Shown: positions 6,850 to 14,097 of the stretch, piece by piece
Position numbering within the stretch: the stretch's first letter is position 1
How the letters are laid out: each line of letters opens with the position of its first letter
DNA from: Gemmatimonadaceae bacterium
GTDB lineage: Bacteria > Gemmatimonadota > Gemmatimonadetes > Gemmatimonadales > Gemmatimonadaceae
NCBI GenBank assembly: GCA_025451425.1
Contig: JANWKK010000199.1
Location: 1 to 14,179, forward strand
Direction of reading: 5' to 3'
Length of the DNA: 14,179 bases
Notes under the pieces: model-generated
Told to the model about the DNA's origin: nothing
Seen by the model: the letters and a program-made list of their open reading frames with translations, nothing else
Database searches by the model: none
Program-made: the position numbers and the translations under genes

Positions 6850-7980
6850 TCAGGCACTCCACACGTCCCATTGTTTGCGTGCGCCGTTCAGCGTCGCGAC
6901 GATCAGCGCCGCCTGCAGCGTGAGAATCCATACGACGGCGCTGCCGATGATACGCGCGAGTCTCGATTTCTTTACCGTGCCGACGGCCGCGAGGGCAATC
7001 AGCGGTACGCTCACCGCCGCGTGGGTCGTCTCGAACCAATGCAATAGCATGACTGCGGCCCACCCTACCAACCCGACAAAGCAGTAGGGCGTGAGCAGGC
7101 GCAGAAGTTTATGACACATGAACTGGACCCATATCGGATTGCGCGACGGCCGCAATACGTCGGGCAGCCAGCAGCAGAGCTGGAGTACGCCGGTCAACGT
7201 TCGGACCTTACGCCGATATTCCTGAGCCGGTTCGGGATTCCGCTGATCGGTCGCGCGCGCGTCGTCCACGAACGTCACCCGGCGGCCCGCCAGCACGACA
7301 CGCATCGGCGCGAACACGTCATCGAGGATGAGCGACGTCGGCAGAGGACTCCAGAGCGATCGTCGCATCGCCCAGATCGCTCCCGTCGCACCGACGCAGG
7401 AGTTGACGGCCGCCTCGCAGCGCCGCAACCAGCGTTCATACGACCAGTAACGGCCGACCGGCGAACGACTCGCGGTGCTCGACAACTCCAGGCGGCCTGA
7501 CGCGGCGCCGATACTCTCATCTTCGAACACCGCCGCGAGACGCGCCACCGCATTCCGCTCGAAGCACTGATGGGCATCAGTGAAGAGCAGGAGCTCGTGT
7601 CGAGCTGACCGCACGGCCGCGTTCAGCGTCGCCGCTTTTCCGCCGGGCGCGTCGCCACGAACGACCTTCACGTTCGGCCCGCTGACACAGTCGTCAGAAA
7701 TGATATGCGCACTTCGCAAATCGACGCCGACGATTACTTCGAACTGTTGTGGATCATGCGCGGCCTGCAGGCAATCCACGATTCGCCTGCTCACGGTGTC
7801 GGCATCGTCGCGCGTCGCGACGATCACCGAGACGGAGGGAAGCGGCCAACCGGTAGCGCTGCTCTGCGCGCTCCGTCGGCGACGCCGAGCGGCGAGGCAT
7901 CCGATGAGGGCGGGATACACGATCCAGACGAGAAGGATGCTCCCCGCGCACAACACTGCCACTGCATGAACCGCCGTCAC
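6850..7980 (-). CDS. Membrane-bound GT2 glycosyltransferase (cellulose-synthase-like)
   Basis: Processive-type or membrane-anchored inverting glycosyltransferase of family GT2 (GT-A fold), active at the cytoplasmic face. Start: GTG 7980 is preceded by GGAGGAGGG at about 9-nt spacing. ATG 8001, in frame 7 codons upstream, has its GGAGG directly abutting and is less likely; the frame is open to 8256 but reads as non-coding Arg-rich sequence. Numbering from GTG (376 aa): TM1 about 4-29; donor-site SVSVIVATRDDADT (49-62); PGGKAATLNAA (112-122); TDA as the DxD-like metal site (134-136); GATGAIWAMRRSLW (197-210); catalytic Asp pair in LDDVFAPMRV (219-228); RRKVRTLTG (256-264); then C-terminal membrane helices near 297-318, 321-335 and 343-365. 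The 176-nt gap to wzc leaves open whether it is in the same transcript. Probable sugar transferase of the same polysaccharide. Confidence 0.9.
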   Translation of the reverse strand: MTAVHAVAVLCAGSILLVWIVYPALIGCLAARRRRRSAQSSATGWPLPSVSVIVATRDDADTVSRRIVDCLQAAHDPQQFEVIVGVDLRSAHIISDDCVSGPNVKVVRGDAPGGKAATLNAAVRSARHELLLFTDAHQCFERNAVARLAAVFEDESIGAASGRLELSSTASRSPVGRYWSYERWLRRCEAAVNSCVGATGAIWAMRRSLWSPLPTSLILDDVFAPMRVVLAGRRVTFVDDARATDQRNPEPAQEYRRKVRTLTGVLQLCCWLPDVLRPSRNPIWVQFMCHKLLRLLTPYCFVGLVGWAAVMLLHWFETTHAAVSVPLIALAAVGTVKKSRLARIIGSAVVWILTLQAALIVATLNGARKQWDVWSA

Positions 7981-8272
7981 TGCTCCACGCCCTCCTCCCA
8001 TCCTCCGTCGCCGTCCCCGCTTCGTTCGATACGTGATCAGCGGCCGCGCACCGCGGCACAAGTCGTACCATGGGCGGTCCCGACGGTCGGCTCTCCGCGC
8101 TAAGGACGCGTGTGATGAGTGTTTGCTCATCCGGAAGCGGAACGGTAGTTCGCACTCACAAAACTCCTCGCGGTGTTCGTGACATGAGCTTTTTGGCAAC
8201 ACCGTGGCTCTCTGGTCCTCGCTTTGCGTTATGCGGCGCGCCACGAGAATCAACAATCAACGAGGAGTGAAT
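7981..8272. promoter_or_regulatory. Divergent intergenic control region (GT2 gene / epimerase gene)
   Basis: This 292-bp gap separates the minus-strand GT2 gene from the plus-strand epimerase gene and must hold both promoters. I see no convincing -35/-10 pair. It contains a 7-bp inverted repeat CGGTGTT...AACACCG (8171-8177 / 8198-8204) with a 20-nt loop, extendable to 10 pairs in RNA with G-U wobbles, and a smaller dyad GATGAG...CTCATC (8114-8131). Open frames crossing the gap have no RBS and a shadow-like composition. Confidence 0.5.
8171..8204. repeat. Inverted repeat in the epimerase leader
   Basis: CGGTGTT (8171-8177) and AACACCG (8198-8204) are perfect inverted copies separated by 20 nt. 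Outer bases 8168-8170 and 8205-8207 can pair with wobbles. It lies about 70 nt upstream of the epimerase GTG. It could be a repressor operator, a leader hairpin or chance. Confidence 0.35.
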
Positions 8273-9304
8273 GTGCGTTACCTCGTCACCGGCGGCGCAG
8301 GCTTCATCGGATCTCATCTCGTCGAGCACCTCGTCCGCGAAGGACACGACGTCGTCGTCCTCGACGACTTCTCGACCGGAAAGCGTGAGAATCTCGACGG
8401 CCTCCGAGCGCAGATCGAGCTCATTGAAGGCACGGTCACCGATCCGGCGACGTGCACGCGCGCCTGTCGCGGCGTCCACTTCGTGCTCCATGAAGCCGCG
8501 CTCGCGTCCGTACCGCGGTCGCTGCGGAATCCCGTCGCCACGCATCATGCGAATACGCCCGGCACGTTGAACGTGCTCCTTGCCGCTCGCGATGCCGGCG
8601 TTAGGCGCGTCGTCTACGCGGCGTCGTCATCTGCCTATGGCAACACGGCCGAACTTCCAAAACATGAAGGCATGGTGGCGCGGCCACTGTCGCCATACGC
8701 GGTCAGCAAGCTCACGGGCGAACAGTATTGCCGCGCGTGCACTGCGTCGTTCGGCGTGGAGACCGTAGCACTCCGCTACTTCAACATCTTTGGCCCGCGT
8801 CAGGACCCGCAATCGCAGTATGCTGCCGTCGTTCCGAAGTTCATCACCTCGGCGCTGACGAACGAGGGACCGGTGATCTATGGCGACGGTGACCAGACGC
8901 GTGATTTTACCTTCGTCGCGAATGCGGTGCGCGCGAACATGTTGGCCTGTATTGCGCCAGCGAAGGGCTGCTGCGGCGAGGTCTTCAACGTCGGCTGCGG
9001 CACGCGCATCTCTGTCAATGAGCTCTGGCTCAGGGTTGCCGCGCTGTGCGAGTGCTCGGCGGCACCGAATTACGTACCGGCCCGCTCTGGTGATGTACGG
9101 GATTCCCTCGCCTCGCTCGAGCGGTCTCAGAGCGCGCTCGGCTACTCCCCGGTCGCGTCAATCGAGGAGGGATTACGGCAGACCGTCGAGTGGTACACGC
9201 TGCGGAAGGCGCTCAGCGAAGCGTCGAGCCAGACAGTCGCTGTCCGGCCGGCCGAGGCGCGGATCGAGGAGCTGGCGCCTAACGATTACCAAGCCGTCGT
9301 GTGA
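8273..9304 (+). CDS. NAD-dependent UDP-sugar 4-epimerase (WbpP/GalE-like extended SDR)
   Basis: Cytoplasmic extended short-chain dehydrogenase that inverts C4 of a UDP-hexose, supplying a donor such as UDP-Gal, UDP-GalNAc or the uronic acid form. Start: GTG 8273, preceded by GAGGAG (8262-8267) with 5-nt spacing, so that the protein begins at the beta strand before the Rossmann loop. 343 aa: GGAGFIGSH NAD-binding loop (7-15), DD at the end of beta 2 (31-32), AASSSAYG (116-123), catalytic Tyr142/Lys146 in SPYAVSK, LRYFNIFGPRQDP (167-179) with SQYAAVVPKF (181-190), GDGDQTRDFTFV (204-215). The RYFNIFGPRQDP/YAAVVPKF stretch resembles WbpP (UDP-GlcNAc 4-epimerase) more than classical GalE. About 30 residues beyond the usual end form an extra tail. 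It ends 4 bases from the convergent beta-helix gene. Exact substrate uncertain. Confidence 0.92.
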   Translation: MRYLVTGGAGFIGSHLVEHLVREGHDVVVLDDFSTGKRENLDGLRAQIELIEGTVTDPATCTRACRGVHFVLHEAALASVPRSLRNPVATHHANTPGTLNVLLAARDAGVRRVVYAASSSAYGNTAELPKHEGMVARPLSPYAVSKLTGEQYCRACTASFGVETVALRYFNIFGPRQDPQSQYAAVVPKFITSALTNEGPVIYGDGDQTRDFTFVANAVRANMLACIAPAKGCCGEVFNVGCGTRISVNELWLRVAALCECSAAPNYVPARSGDVRDSLASLERSQSALGYSPVASIEEGLRQTVEWYTLRKALSEASSQTVAVRPAEARIEELAPNDYQAVV

Positions 9305-9308
9305 TCGA

Positions 9309-11483
9309 TTACGGCACGACGACGCCCTGCGTCAGCCGTAGTATCGTATCGATGTCCGCACCTGGATCCGTGCCGTCGGTGGCCTGCTTCGCGTAGGGAC
9401 TCGTACTCGCCAGGTGGTAATCGCCGCCGGCGAAATCGACGAACCCAATGAGTGTCGATGTCGCGGGATACGAATTACCGCTCGGATACTGCGAGGCACT
9501 GACGCCGAAGATGACGTTGCCCTGGAAGATCCAGCCTGGCGCGGCGTAGTAGTTGAGCGCGGCCGTGCCGGCACCCGCACTGCTGCCGAAGAAACCGTAT
9601 TGCCCATGCGACATGATGTTGTTGCGGAACACAAAGCTCGCCATCAGCGGCGGCTCGACATCCATCATGACGGCCGCGTTCGACCCGTCGGCGTTCAGTG
9701 CGGTGTTGTGTTCGATGGTGATATTCGCGGGCCCGTCATACAGCTCGAACAGTCGCCCGGCCCCGGCGAACACCCCAACGTTCACATTCTCGAGCAGATT
9801 GTTGCTGATGAGAATATTGGACATCGGCACCACCGGCGACGCTTCCGGATGCGCGGCCAGGTTGATACCGCCGCTCACGTTGCGCACGAGATTGTACCGG
9901 AAGGTCACGTCGCGAGTGACGCTCCAGGGCGCTGTCCCGCTTTGGTTGACCGACTTCATCAGGATCGCAGCGCCCGCTTGCGCATCCGGCCAGTGATTCT
10001 CGAAGATATTCCCCTCGACGAGCACGCGCATCGCGTTCTTCAGCTCGAAGAGATTCTTCACCGACCACACGCCCTTCCACGCCGTCGGCCTCGTGAAATG
10101 GTTATGACGAAATTCGATGTCGGAGGGGACGAGGTTCGTAATGAAGGGATCGCTGCCGCCGAACATGATGTTCTCGCCGGCCGCCTCCAGATAGTTGTCG
10201 ACGATCTTGAATGGTCCCGGACCGTTCCAGCCGCAGATCGCCTGGCTGTCGAAGCCATTGGCGTGGCACTCGGAGAGATAGGAATCGATCACGGCTGTGG
10301 ACGCGCTGTTGAGCGCAACACAGCGACTCACGTTGAGAGTGGAATGCCCATGTACGTACACACGGTCGAGAATGATGTTCGTCGGTACCGCGGCGAGCGT
10401 GTTCTGTGCCGAGCTGCCATCGCCGAGTAATACGATCCCATAGTTGAGCGTTGCACTCGTCGCGACGGTCATTTCAACGAACATGATGCGATAGTTGTGC
10501 GCGCCGGGAGCGGTCTGCAAGGCCGCCGTGTTACCGGTGCTCACGATTTTCGGCAACAGCGAGGCGTACGAAGGCGTCATGCGCGCCCCTTCGGCGGGCA
10601 AGCTTGCGTCGGGAGTCGATGAGCGGATCGTAATCCAGCACGAGCCGTTCTTGTTCGGCAGTGTGTACGTGCCGGTAAACGTCGCCCCAGCCTGAAGGAC
10701 GATCACATCGCATGGCTGCGCGGCGTTGAGCGCGGCCTGCAGGTTGCCACCGGCCGGCACCGTGATCGTATTTCCAGTTGGCGGCACGTAGTGCGTATCC
10801 AGAAAAGTACGCGGCAGCTCCGGAGCGTTGCTTGCCGCCGCGGCAACGGTGACGCTCGCGCTGCCGCTCTTCCCTTCGCTAGTCGCGGTAATCGTTGCCG
10901 TGCCTGTCGCGACACCCTGCACGACGCCGCTCGACGAGACCGTTGCGACGGCGGCACTGGAGCTCGCCCAGGTCACGGTGCGGCCGCTGAGGACGTTGTT
11001 CGCCGAGTCGCGCAAGGTCGCTTGCAATGCGAGCGACTGCCCCGTGGAAATGTTTGCGCTCCCTGGACTCACCGCGACCAAGGCCACGGGCGCGGCAGAC
11101 GCCGCGACCACGGTGATCTTTGCCGATCCACTCGTTCCCTGATTTGCTGCTGTCAGCACGGCACTTCCGACCTTCACGCCCCTAACGAGTCCGCTCGACG
11201 ATATCGTTACGATGCTCTGATCGGACGATGACCAGGAGATCGCGACGGTACTGTCGAGAGTGCTATCTCGATAAAAGCGCGCGACGAAGCGACTGCTGTC
11301 GCCAACCCGGATGGTCGCACTGTCTGGCGCGACGGAGACGCGCGTCGTTGGCGTGGAGCCGCCGCCCTGTTGACAGCCAGCAGCGCCAATGGCACAGGAT
11401 TGTGTTGGCTGTTGAGCGCAAGCCGCGAGCGCAGCCATAACGAGCAGGCCGCGCGCGATTCGTCTCGGCTGGAGAGAGCGCAT
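9309..11483 (-). CDS. Lipoprotein with two BIG2 domains and a right-handed parallel beta-helix
   Basis: Secreted, lipid-anchored surface protein. Start ATG 11483 is favoured: AGGAA lies about 9 nt upstream and the protein opens with a standard lipoprotein signal (Arg-rich, then LLVMAALAAC with Cys22 as the lipidated residue). ATG 11492 and TTG 11519 in frame are alternatives. 724 aa: two bacterial Ig-like group 2 domains (about 47-126 and 134-214; typical VSVAPDSATIRVGDS and GVVQGVATGTATITA patterns), then a parallel beta-helix from about 238 to 693 (GGNLQAALNAAQPCDVIVLQ at 246-265, many N-rich coils such as ILISNNLLENVNVGVF and ITIEHNTALNADG), ending FAGGDYHLASTSPYAKQ, a common C-terminus of such helices. 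Beta-helices of this sort include pectate-lyase-like enzymes, but no catalytic set is identifiable by eye. Location beside an exopolysaccharide locus suggests binding or cleaving polysaccharide; this is inference. Confidence 0.88.
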   Translation of the reverse strand: MRSLQPRRIARGLLVMAALAACAQQPTQSCAIGAAGCQQGGGSTPTTRVSVAPDSATIRVGDSSRFVARFYRDSTLDSTVAISWSSSDQSIVTISSSGLVRGVKVGSAVLTAANQGTSGSAKITVVAASAAPVALVAVSPGSANISTGQSLALQATLRDSANNVLSGRTVTWASSSAAVATVSSSGVVQGVATGTATITATSEGKSGSASVTVAAAASNAPELPRTFLDTHYVPPTGNTITVPAGGNLQAALNAAQPCDVIVLQAGATFTGTYTLPNKNGSCWITIRSSTPDASLPAEGARMTPSYASLLPKIVSTGNTAALQTAPGAHNYRIMFVEMTVATSATLNYGIVLLGDGSSAQNTLAAVPTNIILDRVYVHGHSTLNVSRCVALNSASTAVIDSYLSECHANGFDSQAICGWNGPGPFKIVDNYLEAAGENIMFGGSDPFITNLVPSDIEFRHNHFTRPTAWKGVWSVKNLFELKNAMRVLVEGNIFENHWPDAQAGAAILMKSVNQSGTAPWSVTRDVTFRYNLVRNVSGGINLAAHPEASPVVPMSNILISNNLLENVNVGVFAGAGRLFELYDGPANITIEHNTALNADGSNAAVMMDVEPPLMASFVFRNNIMSHGQYGFFGSSAGAGTAALNYYAAPGWIFQGNVIFGVSASQYPSGNSYPATSTLIGFVDFAGGDYHLASTSPYAKQATDGTDPGADIDTILRLTQGVVVP

Positions 11484-11904
11484 GGATCCCATTTCCTGCG
11501 CCAAGTACGGCAGCAACAAGGGGGGACGATGCCCGAGATACTGAGCAGCGGGTCATCTCGTGGATCGTGCGCGGCGAGCTGCAGCGCGACACCGCATCTC
11601 CACGTGCTCCAAGAATACCTGGAGGACTCATCCGTTCTGTGTGCTGCCTCACCAGAGCATGAAAATGTCCGCGTGGCAACGCCGGACAGAATACCCGCGC
11701 GGCGATCGAGCTGGCGCGTGCTCAGCATGTATTCAATCGACCAATTGAGAATCCAGATATTCGATAGTTGATAGCGTCGATTTACGTTAGCGTTTGCTCA
11801 AGCGACGCATCTCGAAGATCGATCGTGGTGAGGTCACTGGGCGTGGCTCTTGCGCCCGCGCTGCTTCGTTTATCGCGCGCAACCTTCCAACCCCGAGGCC
11901 ACAC
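11484..11904. promoter_or_regulatory. 421-bp divergent intergenic region between two surface-lipoprotein genes
   Basis: No credible gene is seen here. The segment 11730-11790 is distinctly A+T-rich against a G+C-rich background and is the likely promoter zone, containing TTGAGA at 11745-11750, ATTC...GAAT half-sites around CAATTG, and a GATAG direct repeat near 11763-11774. I could not place a convincing -10 box for either gene. A GATCGATC palindrome lies at about 11818-11825. The plus-strand gene's RBS is GAGG at 11895-11898, 6 nt before its ATG. Confidence 0.4.
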
Positions 11905-14097
11905 ATGGACATCAACCAGCGGACGCCGACGTTCGCTCGCCTTTCGATGGCAATCGCGGCGACCGTATTCGCCGTCGGCTGCCGCGACGTCGTGAGTCCG
12001 ACACCAACTCGTTCCCTCCGCCCAAACCTCGATCAATCAAGTGCGATCGAGGAGATCACCGGGACCGGCAGCCTCGGCACCGGCACCGCGACTCCCGGTT
12101 CGTCTCGTCAGGATTTCGACTTCGATATCACGTCGGATCTGAACGGCCATCTCACGTTCACGGACTGGAGCGTCGTCAACTCGGGCGGAACTGGTCAGGT
12201 CGTCGTGTCCCCGAGCGATCCGGCAACGTGGTTTGCGGCGTTCCGCGACGGCTCGTCGGCCTGCGCCGATGCGACACATGGCGCGGAAGTCGACGGCACG
12301 GGACGCCTCGATACTGGCGTACTGATTTCGTTTACCCTCTACATCTGCGACAACGGGCCGTCCGGCAGCGGCGCGGATTTCCTGCGCTTCTATATGTCCA
12401 GCGCTGGCTACGACCGGAATGGTAATCTCTCGTCAGGCGACGTGGCGAAATCCGGCTCGGTGCCGCGAACACTGGCGAGCACCCAGATCAACGGAGTCGG
12501 ATCGATTGGCCCGGGCACCGCAACGGTGGGCAGCAATCGTCAGGACTTCAATTTCACCGCGAACGGGACACCCGGTGGCACGATGCATTACACCGATTGG
12601 CTCTACCCGCTCACGGCCGACAGCGGCCAGTACGTGACGGTCGATCCGGCAAAGGATCCCGCCACCGGCTTCAGCTCTTTCCAACAGACGTCAGCAAAGT
12701 GTGTTCGGCTCAGCGGTGTCGGTCGGGTGAACGGTGTGAGCACCTACCCGGTCTATGTCGACGCATGCGACAACGCGAACCCCGGCACCGGCTTCGATAC
12801 GTTCTCGCTCACTGTGCCGGACCTCGACGGTCAAGGCAAAACATACAGAGAGTCGGGAACGCTCAGCTCCGGTGACATCGCTCTGAGCGGGAGCAATGTT
12901 CCGACGACGGGAACGCTGAATGTCACGACCACCACAACGGGGTCGAGCCTCGATCCGGATGGATATACCATAACGGTCGACGGCTCGAACAGTGCATCGA
13001 TCACCGACAACGGCAGCCAAGCATTTGCTAATGTGTCGTCAGGCAGCCATAGCGTGGTCATCTCCGGAGTCGCCGCGAACTGCACGGTGAGCGGCGGCAC
13101 CACACAGACCGCGAATGTGCCAGGCGGTGGCAGTGCCACGGTTGCATTCCAGGTGAGTTGCGCGGCAACAACTGGAACGCTCACCGTCACGACCGCGACG
13201 ACGGGCTCGAACCTCGACCCGGATGGCTACTCAGTCAGCGTCGATGGAGGAGCCGGCACGTCCATCGCGGACAACGGCAGCCAATCTTTTACAAACCTCT
13301 CATCTGGCAGCCATACTGCTACGATCTCTGGAATCGCCGCAAACTGCACGGTGAGCGGAGGAACGTCGCAAACCGCAAACGTCCCGGCTGGCGGGAGCGC
13401 CACGGTCGCATTCCAGGTGACGTGCGTCGCGCCGCCGGCAACTCATCTCGCATTCCGAGTGCAGCCGAGCAACGCAACCGCTGGGAGCGCAATCTCGCCC
13501 GCCGTCCAGGTGAGCGCGCTCGATGCCTCGGGCAACGTCGCCACGAGCTACAATGGAACGATCACGATCGCGTTGGGCGCGAACCCGGGCGGAACGTCGC
13601 TGTCCGGAACGCTGACAGTGAGTGCCGTCAACGGCGTCGCAACGTTCTCCAATCTGAGCCTGACGAAGGCGGCTACGGGGTACACGCTCACGGCCGCGGC
13701 GAGTGGTCTCACGGGTTCGACGAGCGCGTCGTTCAGCGTCTCCGCCGCGAGCGCCAGTGCGCTGTTCTTCACGGTGCAGCCGAGTAACACTCAAACAGCC
13801 ACCTCGATCTCGCCGGCGGTGCAGGTCACCGCGCGCGACGCGTACGGCAATACGGCGACGAACTTCAACGGCTCGATGACCATGGCGATCGGCCAGAACC
13901 CGAGCGGCGGAACGCTCTCGGGAACGAAGTCCGTTACGGCTGCGAACGGCGTCGCCACATTCTCGGATCTCAAGATCGACCGGGCAGGCAACGGATACAC
14001 GCTCACGGTCAGCGGATCAGGCGTCGCCGGGTCGCAGAGCGCGCAATTCAACGTTACGCAGAAGCCGTTGATCTGCGTGCTGGGAATCTGTATCTGA
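11905..14097 (+). CDS. Large modular surface lipoprotein with three pairs of duplicated beta domains (adhesin/matrix-like)
   Basis: Start ATG 11905 with GAGG 6 nt upstream; the frame continues upstream to 11794 without an RBS. 730 aa. Residues 8-26 form a signal segment ending FAVGC, a near-lipobox with Cys26 (small residue at -1). Pair A: about 52-184 and 196-329, each beginning G-GS-G-GTAT-GS-RQDF, with a late CDN and ending LSSGD(V/I)A-SG, resembling post-COAP-1-type domains; Cys120/148 and Cys266/288 may be disulfides. Pair B: 334-421 and 422-509, 88-residue repeats about three-quarters identical, with LDPDGY, DNGSQ and ANCTVSGG, each with two Cys (393/419 and 481/507). Pair C: 512-613 and 617-718, Ig/filamin-like repeats with VQPSN, SPAVQV, NGVATFS and GYTLT. 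The tail ends CVLGIC-Ile. No LPXTG, PEP-CTERM or enzyme motif is seen. Probably an adhesin or extracellular matrix component; ligand unknown. Confidence 0.85.
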   Translation: MDINQRTPTFARLSMAIAATVFAVGCRDVVSPTPTRSLRPNLDQSSAIEEITGTGSLGTGTATPGSSRQDFDFDITSDLNGHLTFTDWSVVNSGGTGQVVVSPSDPATWFAAFRDGSSACADATHGAEVDGTGRLDTGVLISFTLYICDNGPSGSGADFLRFYMSSAGYDRNGNLSSGDVAKSGSVPRTLASTQINGVGSIGPGTATVGSNRQDFNFTANGTPGGTMHYTDWLYPLTADSGQYVTVDPAKDPATGFSSFQQTSAKCVRLSGVGRVNGVSTYPVYVDACDNANPGTGFDTFSLTVPDLDGQGKTYRESGTLSSGDIALSGSNVPTTGTLNVTTTTTGSSLDPDGYTITVDGSNSASITDNGSQAFANVSSGSHSVVISGVAANCTVSGGTTQTANVPGGGSATVAFQVSCAATTGTLTVTTATTGSNLDPDGYSVSVDGGAGTSIADNGSQSFTNLSSGSHTATISGIAANCTVSGGTSQTANVPAGGSATVAFQVTCVAPPATHLAFRVQPSNATAGSAISPAVQVSALDASGNVATSYNGTITIALGANPGGTSLSGTLTVSAVNGVATFSNLSLTKAATGYTLTAAASGLTGSTSASFSVSAASASALFFTVQPSNTQTATSISPAVQVTARDAYGNTATNFNGSMTMAIGQNPSGGTLSGTKSVTAANGVATFSDLKIDRAGNGYTLTVSGSGVAGSQSAQFNVTQKPLICVLGICI
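12904..13431 (+). repeat. Two tandem 264-bp in-gene repeats (pair B domains)
   Basis: Copies 12904-13167 and 13168-13431 encode 88-residue domains in exact phase. By eye about 22 of 88 residues differ (about 75% identity). Conserved blocks include TTGTL, LDPDGY, DNGSQ, SSGSH, ANCTVSGGT and GGSATVAFQV. Many DNA differences are synonymous, so the duplication is not very recent and protein sequence seems to be under selection. Confidence 0.9.
13438..14058 (+). repeat. Two 315-bp-period in-gene repeats (pair C Ig-like domains)
   Basis: Residues 512-613 and 617-718 of the surface lipoprotein align with a 105-residue period. Shared blocks: F-VQPSN, ISPAVQV-A-DA-GN-AT, NG----IG-NP-GG, LSG---V-A-NGVATFS and GYTLT. 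They are more diverged than the pair-B repeats. Confidence 0.85.

Noticed and set aside
8114..8131. Dyad GATGAG...CTCATC as an operator or terminator
   Set aside because: Only 6 bp arms and a 6-nt centre, no T-run; expected by chance at this size.
8070..8270. Small plus-strand open frame ending in the epimerase RBS
   Set aside because: No Shine-Dalgarno before its ATG and no protein-like pattern; it spans a divergent control region.
9414..10430. Plus-strand open frame of 338 codons opposite the beta-helix lipoprotein
   Set aside because: Antisense shadow in G+C-rich DNA; no RBS, no recognisable domain, and the sense protein is well supported.
11843..11902. Possible long-range stem pairing GTGGCTC with the RBS region GAGGCCAC of the surface lipoprotein
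   Set aside because: Needs a bulge and a 45-nt loop; too weak to claim as a riboswitch or RNA thermometer.
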